A stretch of 50,784 bases of DNA from Flavobacterium azizsancarii. Lineage in GTDB: Bacteria > Bacteroidota > Bacteroidia > Flavobacteriales > Flavobacteriaceae. Position numbers and translations under genes: made by a program. The stretch spans positions 1 to 50,784 of the forward strand of contig NZ_JAMZNK010000042.1 of NCBI RefSeq assembly GCF_027980145.1, given 5' to 3'. The notes under the pieces were generated by a model. The model made no database searches and was not told where the DNA came from. It saw only the letters and a list, made by a program, of their open reading frames with translations. Positions 25,510-34,427 of the stretch are shown piece by piece (the stretch's first letter is position 1; the number at the start of each line of letters is the position of its first letter).

Positions 25510-26933
25510 TATTCTTCAAAACTCTCGTCTTTAAATCCTATCAAATATAATTTATTTTTGGCACGTGTCATAGCAGTATAAAGCCATCTGATGTAATCGC
25601 GATCGATTCCGTTTGGCAAGTAAGGTTGTTCTATAAAAACCGTATTCCATTGTCCACCTTGCGATTTGTGACACGTAATAGCGTAAGAGAATTTCACTTG
25701 CAAACCATTGAAATATTCGTTCTCTTTTACCTTTTGAAATTTCTTATATTTTGTAGTCTCACTTTCATAATCTTTCATCACTTCTTCATACAAACGATTC
25801 GATTCTTCGTAAGTTAATGAGGGAGATTCACTTTTTATGGTATCTAATAACAATACCGTTTCAAAAGGTTTCTGATCCGGATAATCGACCATTCTTATTT
25901 TTACTTTCGCAAAATTAAATCCATACAATTCGGTGATTCCAAATAATTCCAAAACTTCAATAATATCTCCGTTGGCAATAAATCCGGCTTCGTCAGTTTC
26001 TTTTAGCCAGAAATAATTATTCTTTACTACCATCAAAAAATCGCCTACTGAAAGTTCGCTTTCCTTAAATAAAATTCGGGTTCTGATTTGTTCATTATAT
26101 TGGTTTGCACGTTTATTCGAACGCACGATAAAAGCCGTGTCTTCGATACTATAATTGCTGTAAGCAGAATTTATAGCATCCTGAATATCATAACCATCCG
26201 TAAGACGAACGATATCTTTGAATTTTTTCACATTAAATTTAAACTCTGTAATAAAACTATCTTTCAGCAATTCGCGCAATTCAGTCGCATTAAATAAGAT
26301 ACCGGAACTTTCTTCCTGACGCATTACTTCATCCAATTCGATATGTTCGATTTCTTTATCATAATGAATCCCAAGAGTCTGAACATCCAGTGCCGGACTA
26401 ATATCTAAATTCACCGGTGGCAACTGAGCGGTATCTCCCAAAAGAATCATTTTGCAGTTCGTTCCGGAATAAACATACGATATCAAATCATCGAGAAGTG
26501 ATCCGTTGTCGTACAATTTCGAATCTGAGTTGCTGTCTGATATCATCGAAGCTTCATCGACGATAAAAATGGTGTTTTTATGTTTGTTTAATTGCTTGGT
26601 AAAAGCCACGCCTCCACCAGCTGATTTTTTAGGAAAATATATTTTTTTATGAATTGTAAAAGCAGGCGTATTAGAATAATTGGCGATTACTTTTGCTGCA
26701 CGACCTGTTGGTGCCAACAGGACAAACTTTTTATTGATATCACCCAAATTATTTACGATTGTCGAAATCACAGTTGTTTTTCCAGTTCCTGCGTATCCTT
26801 TTAATACGAAAATCGTATCGTTATGTGTATCTGTTAGGAAAATAGCGATTTTTTGAAAAAATATGTCCTGTTTGTAAGTTGGTGCAAAAGGAAATTTTCT
26901 CTGTAAAAGGCTGTAAAAAAGTGATGAATTCAT
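25509..26933 (-). CDS. RecD-like ATP-dependent DNA helicase (AAA/UvrD_C_2)
   Basis: A 474-residue superfamily 1 helicase. Walker A is GYAGTGKTT (near residue 46), Walker B is VDEASMIS, and LLGDTAQLPPV and the C-terminal YAITCHKSQGGQW and WLYTAMTRAK are motifs III, V and VI of the RecD/TraA-like type. It resembles the stand-alone RecD-like helicases of Bacteroidota, not the RecD of a RecBCD complex; no RecB or RecC is nearby. The start MNSSLFYSLLQRKFPF at 26933 is preferred over an upstream TTG-type extension. Likely a DNA repair or replication helicase. Confidence 0.88.
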   Translation of the reverse strand: MNSSLFYSLLQRKFPFAPTYKQDIFFQKIAIFLTDTHNDTIFVLKGYAGTGKTTVISTIVNNLGDINKKFVLLAPTGRAAKVIANYSNTPAFTIHKKIYFPKKSAGGGVAFTKQLNKHKNTIFIVDEASMISDSNSDSKLYDNGSLLDDLISYVYSGTNCKMILLGDTAQLPPVNLDISPALDVQTLGIHYDKEIEHIELDEVMRQEESSGILFNATELRELLKDSFITEFKFNVKKFKDIVRLTDGYDIQDAINSAYSNYSIEDTAFIVRSNKRANQYNEQIRTRILFKESELSVGDFLMVVKNNYFWLKETDEAGFIANGDIIEVLELFGITELYGFNFAKVKIRMVDYPDQKPFETVLLLDTIKSESPSLTYEESNRLYEEVMKDYESETTKYKKFQKVKENEYFNGLQVKFSYAITCHKSQGGQWNTVFIEQPYLPNGIDRDYIRWLYTAMTRAKNKLYLIGFKDESFEE

Positions 26934-27179
26934 AAGGGTAATTTGAAATGCAAAGTTCGGCTTTTTTAATGGCAATGTCAAGGTCAAAAAAATTTAAACC
27001 ATATAAGTAATATAAGTTAATTGAAGCTTAGCGTTTACTTTAATACAAACAAAAAAAAAATGCAGCAAATGAATTTAGCATAATAAAGTAATAAGAACTT
27101 ATATCACTTGTATGGTTCAGAAAAAACACAAAAATAACATGTTGCTAACTTTGCTTTAAAATTGTTTTTCGAAATTGCA

Positions 27180-27212
27180 TTTGTAATTGTTCCTTTTTAA
27201 TTTGTAAGTTTG
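27180..27212 (+). promoter_or_regulatory. Promoter of the DUF3822-rsmD operon
   Basis: TTTG (27180-27183), a 21-base spacer and TAAGTTTG (27205-27212) match the Bacteroidota consensus, 51 bp upstream of the ATG at 27264. Confidence 0.6.
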
Positions 27213-27263
27213 TAATCGCCTTAAATTCTTTCTTGTAAAACAGGTAACGAATTGTAAATCAAT

Positions 27264-28085
27264 ATGTCATTGCAAAATACTAATATCACTTCCAAAAATT
27301 ATAAAAAGCTTTCTATTCAGGTTTCATTGAATGGATTTTCATTTTGTTGTTTTGATACTTTAAATAATACTATTACAGCATTTAATGAAATCAATTTTGA
27401 TACTTCTCAAAAAACATCAAAAATTGAAGAATTATACAGTGCTGCATTTAAAAATCATTCTGAATTAAAAGAGACATACGACGAAATTCTGGTAATTCAC
27501 AGCAACAATCTTTCGACTTTTGTACCAAGTGCTTTATTTGATGAAAATTTCTTAGGGAGTTATTTACAGTACAATACAAAAGTTTTCGAGACTGATTTTT
27601 TTACTTTTGATAAAATTTCAAACTACGAAATGAACTCCGTTTACATTCCGTACATCAATATCAATAATTTTTTAATAGATACTGTGGGTTCATTTGACTA
27701 CAAACATGTCAACAGTATTTTGGTCGAAAAAATTCTGGAGAGTTCAAAAAACAACGACGAGAAAAAAATGGTAGTGAATTTCAATCCAAATCATTTTGAA
27801 GTTATCGTGGTTCAGAATCAAAAACTATTATTATTTAATTCTTTCGAATATCAGACTCCGGAAGATTTTCTTTATTACTTGCTTTTCACAGCGGAGCAAT
27901 TGAGTTTAAATCCGGAAAGCTTTCAGCTTGAATTATTAGGTACAATACATCAAAACGATGCGTTTTATGAGATTGCATACAAATACATTCGTCATGTTTC
28001 ATTTCTGGATGTAAGTACATTACAACAAAAAAATAGCTTTTCAACTGCACAAAATCAAAAACATTATATTTTATTTCAATCATGA
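27264..28085 (+). CDS. DUF3822 family protein
   Basis: A 273-residue soluble protein of unknown function found in Bacteroidota, recognised by the N-terminal LSIQVSLNGFSFCCFD segment and by its neighbour. Its phosphate-loop-like beta hairpins are reminiscent of an actin/ASKHA-like fold, but I cannot show nucleotide-binding motifs. It overlaps rsmD by four bases (ATGA), so translation is probably coupled, and this pairing is a familiar arrangement in the phylum. A link to rRNA methylation or coenzyme A-related genes is only a context guess. Confidence 0.8.
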   Translation: MSLQNTNITSKNYKKLSIQVSLNGFSFCCFDTLNNTITAFNEINFDTSQKTSKIEELYSAAFKNHSELKETYDEILVIHSNNLSTFVPSALFDENFLGSYLQYNTKVFETDFFTFDKISNYEMNSVYIPYININNFLIDTVGSFDYKHVNSILVEKILESSKNNDEKKMVVNFNPNHFEVIVVQNQKLLLFNSFEYQTPEDFLYYLLFTAEQLSLNPESFQLELLGTIHQNDAFYEIAYKYIRHVSFLDVSTLQQKNSFSTAQNQKHYILFQS

Positions 28086-28684
28086 GAATCATTTCAGGAA
28101 AATACAAAGGACGCCGCATTTTTCCGCCAAAAAACCTTCCTGTAAGACCAACGACTGACATGAGTAAAGAAGCATTATTTAATGTTTTGAACAATCATTT
28201 TAGTTTTGAAGGCTTAAAGGTTTTGGATTTATTTGCCGGAACAGGAAACATAAGTTTTGAGTTCGCTTCACGCGGAAGCGCTCCAATTACATCAGTAGAC
28301 GGGGATTTTGGATGCGTAAAATTTATCAAACAAGTTTCATCAGAATATGATTTTGACATCGCTGCAACTAAAAGTGATGTATATAAATTTCTTGACAATT
28401 GTAAAACTTCTTACGACATTATTTTTGCTGATCCTCCTTATGGATTAGATCAGAATGCGTTTGAAAAAATTGTTCTAACAGTTTTCGAAAGAGAATTACT
28501 AAACGAAGACGGAATGATGATTATCGAACATTCTAAATACACCAAAATGGAACATTTGAGCAATTTCTCTTTTCAGAAAAATTACGGCGGTTCATTTTTT
28601 AGTTTCTTCGAATTAAATTCAACTGATGATGAGGAAGAACTGACTATAAAATTAAATAAAGCTACAGAAGACGACGAAGGTTAA
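28082..28684 (+). CDS. rsmD: 16S rRNA (guanine-N2)-methyltransferase RsmD
   Basis: A 200-residue Rossmann-fold methyltransferase. SAM-binding motif I is DLFAGTGNISFE (near residue 49), and the catalytic motif IV is ADPPYGLD, typical for N2-guanine methylation. The N-terminal MRIISGKYKGRRI is the RsmD signature. It modifies G966 (E. coli numbering) of 16S rRNA in the 30S subunit. It starts within the stop codon region of DUF3822 (ATGA overlap). Confidence 0.95.
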   Translation: MRIISGKYKGRRIFPPKNLPVRPTTDMSKEALFNVLNNHFSFEGLKVLDLFAGTGNISFEFASRGSAPITSVDGDFGCVKFIKQVSSEYDFDIAATKSDVYKFLDNCKTSYDIIFADPPYGLDQNAFEKIVLTVFERELLNEDGMMIIEHSKYTKMEHLSNFSFQKNYGGSFFSFFELNSTDDEEELTIKLNKATEDDEG

Positions 28685-28796
28685 TCTTTGTGTAATATAT
28701 TAGGTCAAATAGAGCGAAATCGTGATTCTTCAAAGATTTCGACTTCGCTCAGGGAGACAATATTTCAGCAAATGTTATTATAATTCGAAAAAAAAA

Positions 28797-28936
28797 TTAG
28801 CACATAGAAATATAGCGCTCTATTCGTAATAAGAAAACAAAAAGAAATACATTTCTCTCACACAGTCACTTTGTGCTTTTTAAATAAGTGAAATGCCTTT
28901 TTCCTACACAGCAAATCTATGTTTTCTATGTGTTAA
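28797..28936. repeat. 140-bp element with 14-bp terminal inverted repeats
   Basis: Ends TTAGCACATAGAAA (28797-28810) and TTTCTATGTGTTAA (28923-28936) pair at 13 of 14 positions. No gene inside. Just upstream, 28736-28760 carries half of the TTCGACTTCGCTCAGG repeat. It resembles a small non-autonomous mobile or REP-type element, but no target-site duplication is evident. Confidence 0.55.
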
Positions 28937-28966
28937 AAATAATTAGACTTGCTGTTTTTTCTCTTT

Positions 28967-31081
28967 CTAATTTACTCTTTCGGAATTCTCCTCCATTCTT
29001 TTTCCTTTAAATTCAGTTTCCTTTACTTTTCCAAAAGAATACCTGATCGAAATTGAGATCTCATGTTCATCCACCAAATATCTTGCTTTTGAATTGATGT
29101 TATTAATTGTAAAGACCTCTTCTTCATCTATCTTTTTAAATACATTATTAAAATTCAGACTGCAATTCCAATTTTTAAAGAATGTTTTCGAAACTGCCAT
29201 ATCTACCATTGCTCTCGCATTCCTTTCAAAAACACCTTTGTTTTGTTTTGTAACTCCTCTCAAAGCAAGAATTGCCGTATATCCTTTTGGAAGTTTAAAT
29301 TCGTTGTTTGAGTAATAATACGCATATGGTTTTGAAGATAAAAATACCGCCGAAGCATCTTCGATCTTCTCTGAAACAAAAACTAAAGAATTTGTTATGG
29401 TCCAGAATTTATAAGTAAAAGGCAATTCGAAATCGAGAACAAAAGCAGATTCCCTGTCAAAATTTTCATCTTTAAAAGTCATTATATTCAGCTCCGTATC
29501 AAAGAAGAAACTATTATAAACCGGATTTGTATTTTGATAATATGTGAATTTAACTGATTTATTATGGTACTGAAATGTCGAAGAAATTTCGTTGACAATT
29601 GTTGGATCCAAATTGATATTTCTAGCGTATAAAAAATACGGATTTATGTATGTTGTGCCCTGACTTAAAGATGAATAATTGGGTCTTGAAATACTTTTGG
29701 CATAATTTACACTAATATTTTTTGTACTGTCGATAGCAACTGAAAATTGTGCTTTAGGGAAAAAATTGGTGTAATTTTTATTTATTAAAGGCAGTTGGTC
29801 TGTCTTGAATTTTCCGTCTACGTTGGTATTTTCAACTCTAAATCCTACTGAGAAATCTACTTTTTTAATCTTTCCGGAAAGCTGACTATAACCGGCTAAA
29901 TTTTGTTCCTTAAAATCATAATGGTTAATTTCACTTTTACTGTTTTCATAATCAAATATATCTGAATCAGATTTTGAATCTGCTGCTGCATACAATCCTC
30001 CTATTTCAAATTTCATTTCGTTTTTAAACTTCTTTTCTACATCTATTCTTCCTGAAAACACATTGACATTAAATTTCTGATCCCGAAGTTGTGCCAATTC
30101 AAATTGAGTATTATTATAATTATTTTCAACCTGGCTCCATAATCCCTGATCAAAATTCGAATATTGCAAACCAGCAAAAACCTGCGTATCTATTGCTTTT
30201 ATTTTTTTATTATAATTCAAAAATGAATTCACAAATTTTTTTTTGCTGTCATTATCACTATAAGTCACAACGTTATTTTCTATATTTTTATTTTTATTAT
30301 CTGTAATGGTATTGATCGGAAAAAGGTCTTTTTGTAATCTACTATTCACACTAAACGAAAAATAATCATCTTCATTAATTTTATAAAATAAACTGCCGCC
30401 AAAAACAAATTGTCTTTTTTTTGAGTAGGCTGTCACATCATATTTTGAAGCAATGTCAGCATCAGGAATTTGATAATCTATACTATGATTTTCCCAGGGC
30501 TGCAACTGATTGTAATTGAAATTGGCTTTCCATTCGATTTTATTCTTTTTAAAACTGGTATTAAATCCAAGATAGTTATTGTACTTTTTCCTAAAGGAAG
30601 CAACCTCAGAAACTTCGGTCCTAAAACTATCTTTTTTACTAAATTTTCTAGTAATCAAAATTACAGAACGTCCTTCGGCTTCGTATTTAGAAGATGGATT
30701 CTGAATGATTTCGATCGTTTTAATATCGGCTACAGCCAAAGCATGTAAATCATTCATCCCAACCCTTTGATTGTCGATATAGATTAGAGGATTTCCACGA
30801 CCAATAACTGAAATACTTTCTTTGTCTGAACTTACCTGAATGGTTGGTAATTTTGACAATAAATCTACTGTATTGGGGATTGAGCTATAAATAGAATTAG
30901 CAACATCTACTTTTATATTTCCGTTGGTATTGGTAAAAGTCTTTTGACTCTTACTGACAACAACTTCATTAAGATCATTTGAAATACTGTCTTTTGGAGT
31001 TTTAGATTGGGCATTTCCTATTAAGGAAAGCAAGAAAAAGAGCAGAATCAGAAAAAGTTTAAAGGGCAAAAACAGATTCAT
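28967..31081 (-). CDS. Outer-membrane TonB-dependent-receptor-like barrel protein
   Basis: A 704-residue exported protein with a signal peptide ending GNAQS. A plug-type domain (about 35-150) has the LNEVVVSKS start, LLSKLPTIQVSSD, GNPLIYIDNQRV and EIIQNPSSKYEAEG motifs. A large C-terminal barrel of the OMP_b-brl_3 type ends at SFGKVKETEF, with a polar tail. It lacks the carboxypeptidase-regulatory-like domain that commonly precedes the plug in this family. A TonB box is not clear. It is divergent from a histidine kinase/response regulator pair, suggesting regulation by it. The substrate is unknown. Confidence 0.85.
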   Translation of the reverse strand: MNLFLPFKLFLILLFFLLSLIGNAQSKTPKDSISNDLNEVVVSKSQKTFTNTNGNIKVDVANSIYSSIPNTVDLLSKLPTIQVSSDKESISVIGRGNPLIYIDNQRVGMNDLHALAVADIKTIEIIQNPSSKYEAEGRSVILITRKFSKKDSFRTEVSEVASFRKKYNNYLGFNTSFKKNKIEWKANFNYNQLQPWENHSIDYQIPDADIASKYDVTAYSKKRQFVFGGSLFYKINEDDYFSFSVNSRLQKDLFPINTITDNKNKNIENNVVTYSDNDSKKKFVNSFLNYNKKIKAIDTQVFAGLQYSNFDQGLWSQVENNYNNTQFELAQLRDQKFNVNVFSGRIDVEKKFKNEMKFEIGGLYAAADSKSDSDIFDYENSKSEINHYDFKEQNLAGYSQLSGKIKKVDFSVGFRVENTNVDGKFKTDQLPLINKNYTNFFPKAQFSVAIDSTKNISVNYAKSISRPNYSSLSQGTTYINPYFLYARNINLDPTIVNEISSTFQYHNKSVKFTYYQNTNPVYNSFFFDTELNIMTFKDENFDRESAFVLDFELPFTYKFWTITNSLVFVSEKIEDASAVFLSSKPYAYYYSNNEFKLPKGYTAILALRGVTKQNKGVFERNARAMVDMAVSKTFFKNWNCSLNFNNVFKKIDEEEVFTINNINSKARYLVDEHEISISIRYSFGKVKETEFKGKRMEENSERVN

Positions 31082-31302
31082 TTTTGATTTGATTTAAAGT
31101 TCGAATCCCGCAAAAGTGCTTCTAAAAAAAGGTTCTGTAGGTTAATTGAAGGTTAATGCGGAGTTAATGCATTTATTATATGATAAAAGCATTATTTTTG
31201 AATTGGAAATAGCCCACGAATTTTGCGGTTTAAACAGGTTAAAAACAGGTTTTCATATTTTGTAAAACCTCCAAAAATTTTAATCTGCATTACCCATAAT
31301 AG

Positions 31303-31345
31303 AAATCCATGTAAACCAGTTTGATCCGTGTCATCCGCGCGCCAT
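31303..31345 (+). repeat. Dispersed CCGTGTCATCCGCG repeat, single short copy
   Basis: Contains AATCCATGTAAACCAG, then GATCCGTGTCATCCGCGCGCCAT, the same order as one unit of the 108-bp tandem array at 21577. It sits inside the 5' region of the histidine kinase, 14 bases before its ATG. Confidence 0.6.
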
Positions 31346-31358
31346 AACATAACAACTA

Positions 31359-32717
31359 ATGAAACAAAGAATCAATTTATTAATAGCCTTTTCTGTCGTC
31401 GCTTTGATTGTTTTATCTGCGGTACAATGCTATTTAGTAAAAACGACTTATGATTATAAAGTGGCGCAGTTTCATACTGAAATTAAGAATGAAATTGCGA
31501 AGATTTCTAATGATTACAGTGATATTGATTCAGTTATAGTTTCTAAAAAAGAGGCACTTTACAAACAATTATCTGAAAATTATCTTCAGGGAAAAAACAC
31601 AAGACCTGAAGTCAAATCTTACATTCTTGACAATGAATATAACGATGTTTTAACGCAGAAAATCCAACGTAAATTTCAAAGGGATTTACCCAACATAAAA
31701 ATAGATTTCGCTATTGTCCTGAACAAATTTGTACTGTACCAAAATGCTAAAAAAGCGGACACCATTTTCTCTGAAAAACCTTTTATCAAAAATAAACTCT
31801 ACGGAAATCTCGCCTCTTTAAATCATGCTTTTCTCATTCGTAATTACGTTGGCACTACAAACGGAACCTACCAGAATCAGGAATACAAGCTTTTGACTGA
31901 AGATTCTATGTATGTTTCTGTAATCGACTGGGAAATGATTATTTTAAGACGAATGACGTTTGTTTTGATTTTGTCACTACTGTCGATAGTAACGATAATA
32001 ACACTCTTTATCATTGCGATAAAAGCATTAATAAAGCAGAAAAAAGTAAACGATATCAAAACAGATTTCATTAATAATATTACCCACGAACTTAAAACAC
32101 CTTTGACTACTTTAGGTATTTCGACCAAGATATTAGAACGAAAAGATATTCGGGATAATGACGAAAATTTTAATGCTATCATAAATACGATTTCACGCCA
32201 GAACAATCGTTTACAAAATTTAATCGATCAGGTTATGGCAAATTCATTGGCAGAAAGTGGAATCGAATTGCAAAAAGAAAAAATAGAAACGGAAGATTTT
32301 CTGTTAACAATCGTGAATGATTTTAAGATTACATATCCAAAAATCGACCTTCAAACTGATTTTCAAACACAGAAAACCATTTTAGTTTTAGATAAATTTC
32401 ATCTGACAACTGCTTTTTTAAATGTTCTGGAAAATGCTGTAAAATATGGATCAAATAAGATTACGATAAAAACACGACTAGTTCAAAATCAATTTTCGAT
32501 TAGTATTGAAGATGACGGAATTGGAATTGAAAAGAACAAACAATCACTTTTATTTGAAAAATTTTATCGCGTAGCACAAGGAAATCTTCACAATACAAAA
32601 GGCCTAGGTTTAGGCTTGTATTATGTTGCTCAAATTATAAAAGCGCATCAGGGCACTGTTAGCGTTGTGAGCGATTTAGGAAAAGGAACCCAATTTACTA
32701 TTTTATTAAAAGTTTAA
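31359..32717 (+). CDS. Sensor histidine kinase
   Basis: A 452-residue membrane kinase. Transmembrane helices at about 7-27 and 192-218 enclose a roughly 165-residue periplasmic sensor region that I do not recognise. The cytoplasmic part has a HisKA H-box FINNITHELKTPL (His243) and ATPase boxes NVLENAVKYG (N), DDGIGI (G1), F-box EKFYRV and GLGLGLYYV (G2). All catalytic residues are present. The response regulator starts 13 bp downstream. It is divergent from an outer-membrane receptor. Confidence 0.93.
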   Translation: MKQRINLLIAFSVVALIVLSAVQCYLVKTTYDYKVAQFHTEIKNEIAKISNDYSDIDSVIVSKKEALYKQLSENYLQGKNTRPEVKSYILDNEYNDVLTQKIQRKFQRDLPNIKIDFAIVLNKFVLYQNAKKADTIFSEKPFIKNKLYGNLASLNHAFLIRNYVGTTNGTYQNQEYKLLTEDSMYVSVIDWEMIILRRMTFVLILSLLSIVTIITLFIIAIKALIKQKKVNDIKTDFINNITHELKTPLTTLGISTKILERKDIRDNDENFNAIINTISRQNNRLQNLIDQVMANSLAESGIELQKEKIETEDFLLTIVNDFKITYPKIDLQTDFQTQKTILVLDKFHLTTAFLNVLENAVKYGSNKITIKTRLVQNQFSISIEDDGIGIEKNKQSLLFEKFYRVAQGNLHNTKGLGLGLYYVAQIIKAHQGTVSVVSDLGKGTQFTILLKV

Positions 32718-32729
32718 TATTACATTATT

Positions 32730-33419
32730 TTGAAAAAATTACTTTTAGCTGAAGATGATTTTGATTTTGCCGGGATTCTAAAAAAGTATTTAGAATTGCA
32801 TCAATTTGAAGTTGTCTGGGCAGAAAATGGAGAAATAGCTTTGGACTATTTCAAAAACCAATCTTTTGATATTTGCATCTTTGATGTCATGATGCCAAAA
32901 TTGGACGGATTTTCACTGGCCGAAAAAATAATTACAATCAATCCTGAGATTCCATTTATTTTTCTAACCGCAAGAAAGTTACAAGAAGACAAAATCATTG
33001 GATTAAAACTGGGTGCAGACGACTATATCATAAAACCTTTTGAAGTTGACGAACTTGTTCTGCGCTTGCAGAATATTCTAAAGAGAATCGAACAAAAGAG
33101 AAGTCTTAATGGAGAGAATATAATTGAAATTGGGTCTTATATATTTGATAATCAAAGATTAACTTTAAGTAATAAAAATCATGTTCAGAAACTCACAGAA
33201 ATGGAAGCTTCTCTTATTGAGTATTTATATCTGAACCACAATCAGTTATTAAAGAGGGACCACATTTTAATGTCTGTCTGGAAAAAAGATGATTATTTCT
33301 CAGGACGCAGTATGGACGTTTTTGTCAGCAGACTTAGAAAATATTTTAATTCAGATCCAAAAATAAAAATTGAAAGCACTCGAAATATTGGATTGGAATT
33401 TAAAATAGAAAAACCTTGA
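32730..33419 (+). CDS. OmpR-family response regulator
   Basis: A 229-residue regulator. The receiver domain (1-120) has the acidic AEDDF site, phosphoacceptor Asp52 in FDVMMPKLDG, the Thr of FLTAR and Lys of IKPF. A C-terminal winged helix (about 135-228) ends GRSMDVFVSRLRKYF and RNIGLEFKI. The start is TTG at 32730; no in-frame ATG is nearby. Forms a two-component pair with the kinase 13 bp upstream, and a terminator begins before its stop codon. Confidence 0.94.
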   Translation: MKKLLLAEDDFDFAGILKKYLELHQFEVVWAENGEIALDYFKNQSFDICIFDVMMPKLDGFSLAEKIITINPEIPFIFLTARKLQEDKIIGLKLGADDYIIKPFEVDELVLRLQNILKRIEQKRSLNGENIIEIGSYIFDNQRLTLSNKNHVQKLTEMEASLIEYLYLNHNQLLKRDHILMSVWKKDDYFSGRSMDVFVSRLRKYFNSDPKIKIESTRNIGLEFKIEKP

Positions 33420-33433
33420 CAAATCAAGGTTTT
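33410..33433 (+). terminator. Terminator overlapping the response regulator stop codon
   Basis: AAAACCTTGA and TCAAGGTTTT arms with a CAAA loop; the TGA stop is in the left arm. The T-run is short, and the same stem would serve the convergent gene at 33453. Confidence 0.7.
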
Positions 33434-33452
33434 CTAAAATCTTATTGAGGAA

Positions 33453-34001
33453 TTATTTTCCAATAACCCAACCTAAAGTAAAGTTTGCGACCGGAGAGAA
33501 TTCAGTATCATATTTATCAAAATTAATTCCGGGACCTATATTAAAATCAAGATTAAACCTGCCTTTATAAGTACGCTGCAATCCCCAAAGAACCGCAATT
33601 GTAAAAGACGGATCTAACTCTCTGTATTTTTCGTTGCTGGAAATCGACTTAAAATTATACAACGCATTAAGCGCTAAATAATTTCCGGAATTACGAGCAG
33701 TTCTTTTTCCTTTTTGCGCTCTTTTTTCTAAATTATAATAATGACGAAATTGCTCATTAATCATTGGGAAAATATAAAAATTAGACTCATCGTAAAAACC
33801 ATTATAACTATATCCCGCTCCTATGCTCAACTCAGAATATAAGGTGTTTTTCGAATCAAAACCGTATTCGTAAGCAAAGCCCGGCAATAACATATTAATC
33901 TTGAATTGATGTTTCTCAACAGCAATTGCTGCTTCATCCTGTGCTTGAACAGCATTAATAAAAAGAATCGATAAAAATAAAAACAGGTAATTTTTTTTCA
34001 T
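33453..34001 (-). CDS. Small outer-membrane barrel-like protein
   Basis: A 182-residue exported protein with a signal peptide ending AVQAQD. Alternating strands (FKINMLLPGFAYEYGF, LYSELSIGAGYSY, FTIAVLWGLQR, FNLDFNIGPGINF and a final FTLGWVIG) suggest an eight-stranded barrel. A polar LEKRAQKGKRTARNSGNY loop lies mid-protein. Function unknown. It is convergent with the response regulator and shares its terminator. Confidence 0.65.
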   Translation of the reverse strand: MKKNYLFLFLSILFINAVQAQDEAAIAVEKHQFKINMLLPGFAYEYGFDSKNTLYSELSIGAGYSYNGFYDESNFYIFPMINEQFRHYYNLEKRAQKGKRTARNSGNYLALNALYNFKSISSNEKYRELDPSFTIAVLWGLQRTYKGRFNLDFNIGPGINFDKYDTEFSPVANFTLGWVIGK

Positions 34002-34228
34002 ATTTGGTTTTAATTAAGTTGCATCAAAAATAAGATTAAAACAATACAAACAAATTAAAAACAAAATATTTTCTTACAACAAAAATGTTTCGATAATTAT
34101 AGGTCAATCAAAGGTTATTAAGATTTAGAATTCGAGACTGTAAATGATATAAGTTTTAGAATCAATTATATAACGTTATTCACAAACCGCGTAATACATT
34201 TGTAATGAAACATTTAAATCCAAACATC

Positions 34229-34423
34229 ATGAACCTAAAAAGATTTTTCGGTGGGTTACTTACGATCCTCGGAATAGTTGGTTTGATTTACACTGCTGTT
34301 ATATTCGCAGGTACTTCAGGCGAAACACGAGACATTAAATCATTAATTATTTACGGTATACTTGGTATTGTATTTTTCATGTCCGGGATTAGCTTAGTTC
34401 GCGCTACAAAAGATGAAGCATAG
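34229..34423 (+). CDS. Small two-helix membrane protein
   Basis: A 64-residue protein with two hydrophobic helices (about 4-25 and 38-56) and a charged C-terminus (RATKDEA). The short, repeating GIVGLIYTAVIF and GILGIVFFMSGI helices suggest a compact hairpin in the inner membrane. The start at ATG 34229 (MNLKRFFGGLL) is preferred over 34205. Its function is unknown. It is convergent with the following gene, with stop codons nearly adjacent. Confidence 0.6.
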   Translation: MNLKRFFGGLLTILGIVGLIYTAVIFAGTSGETRDIKSLIIYGILGIVFFMSGISLVRATKDEA

Positions 34424-34427
34424 ACTT

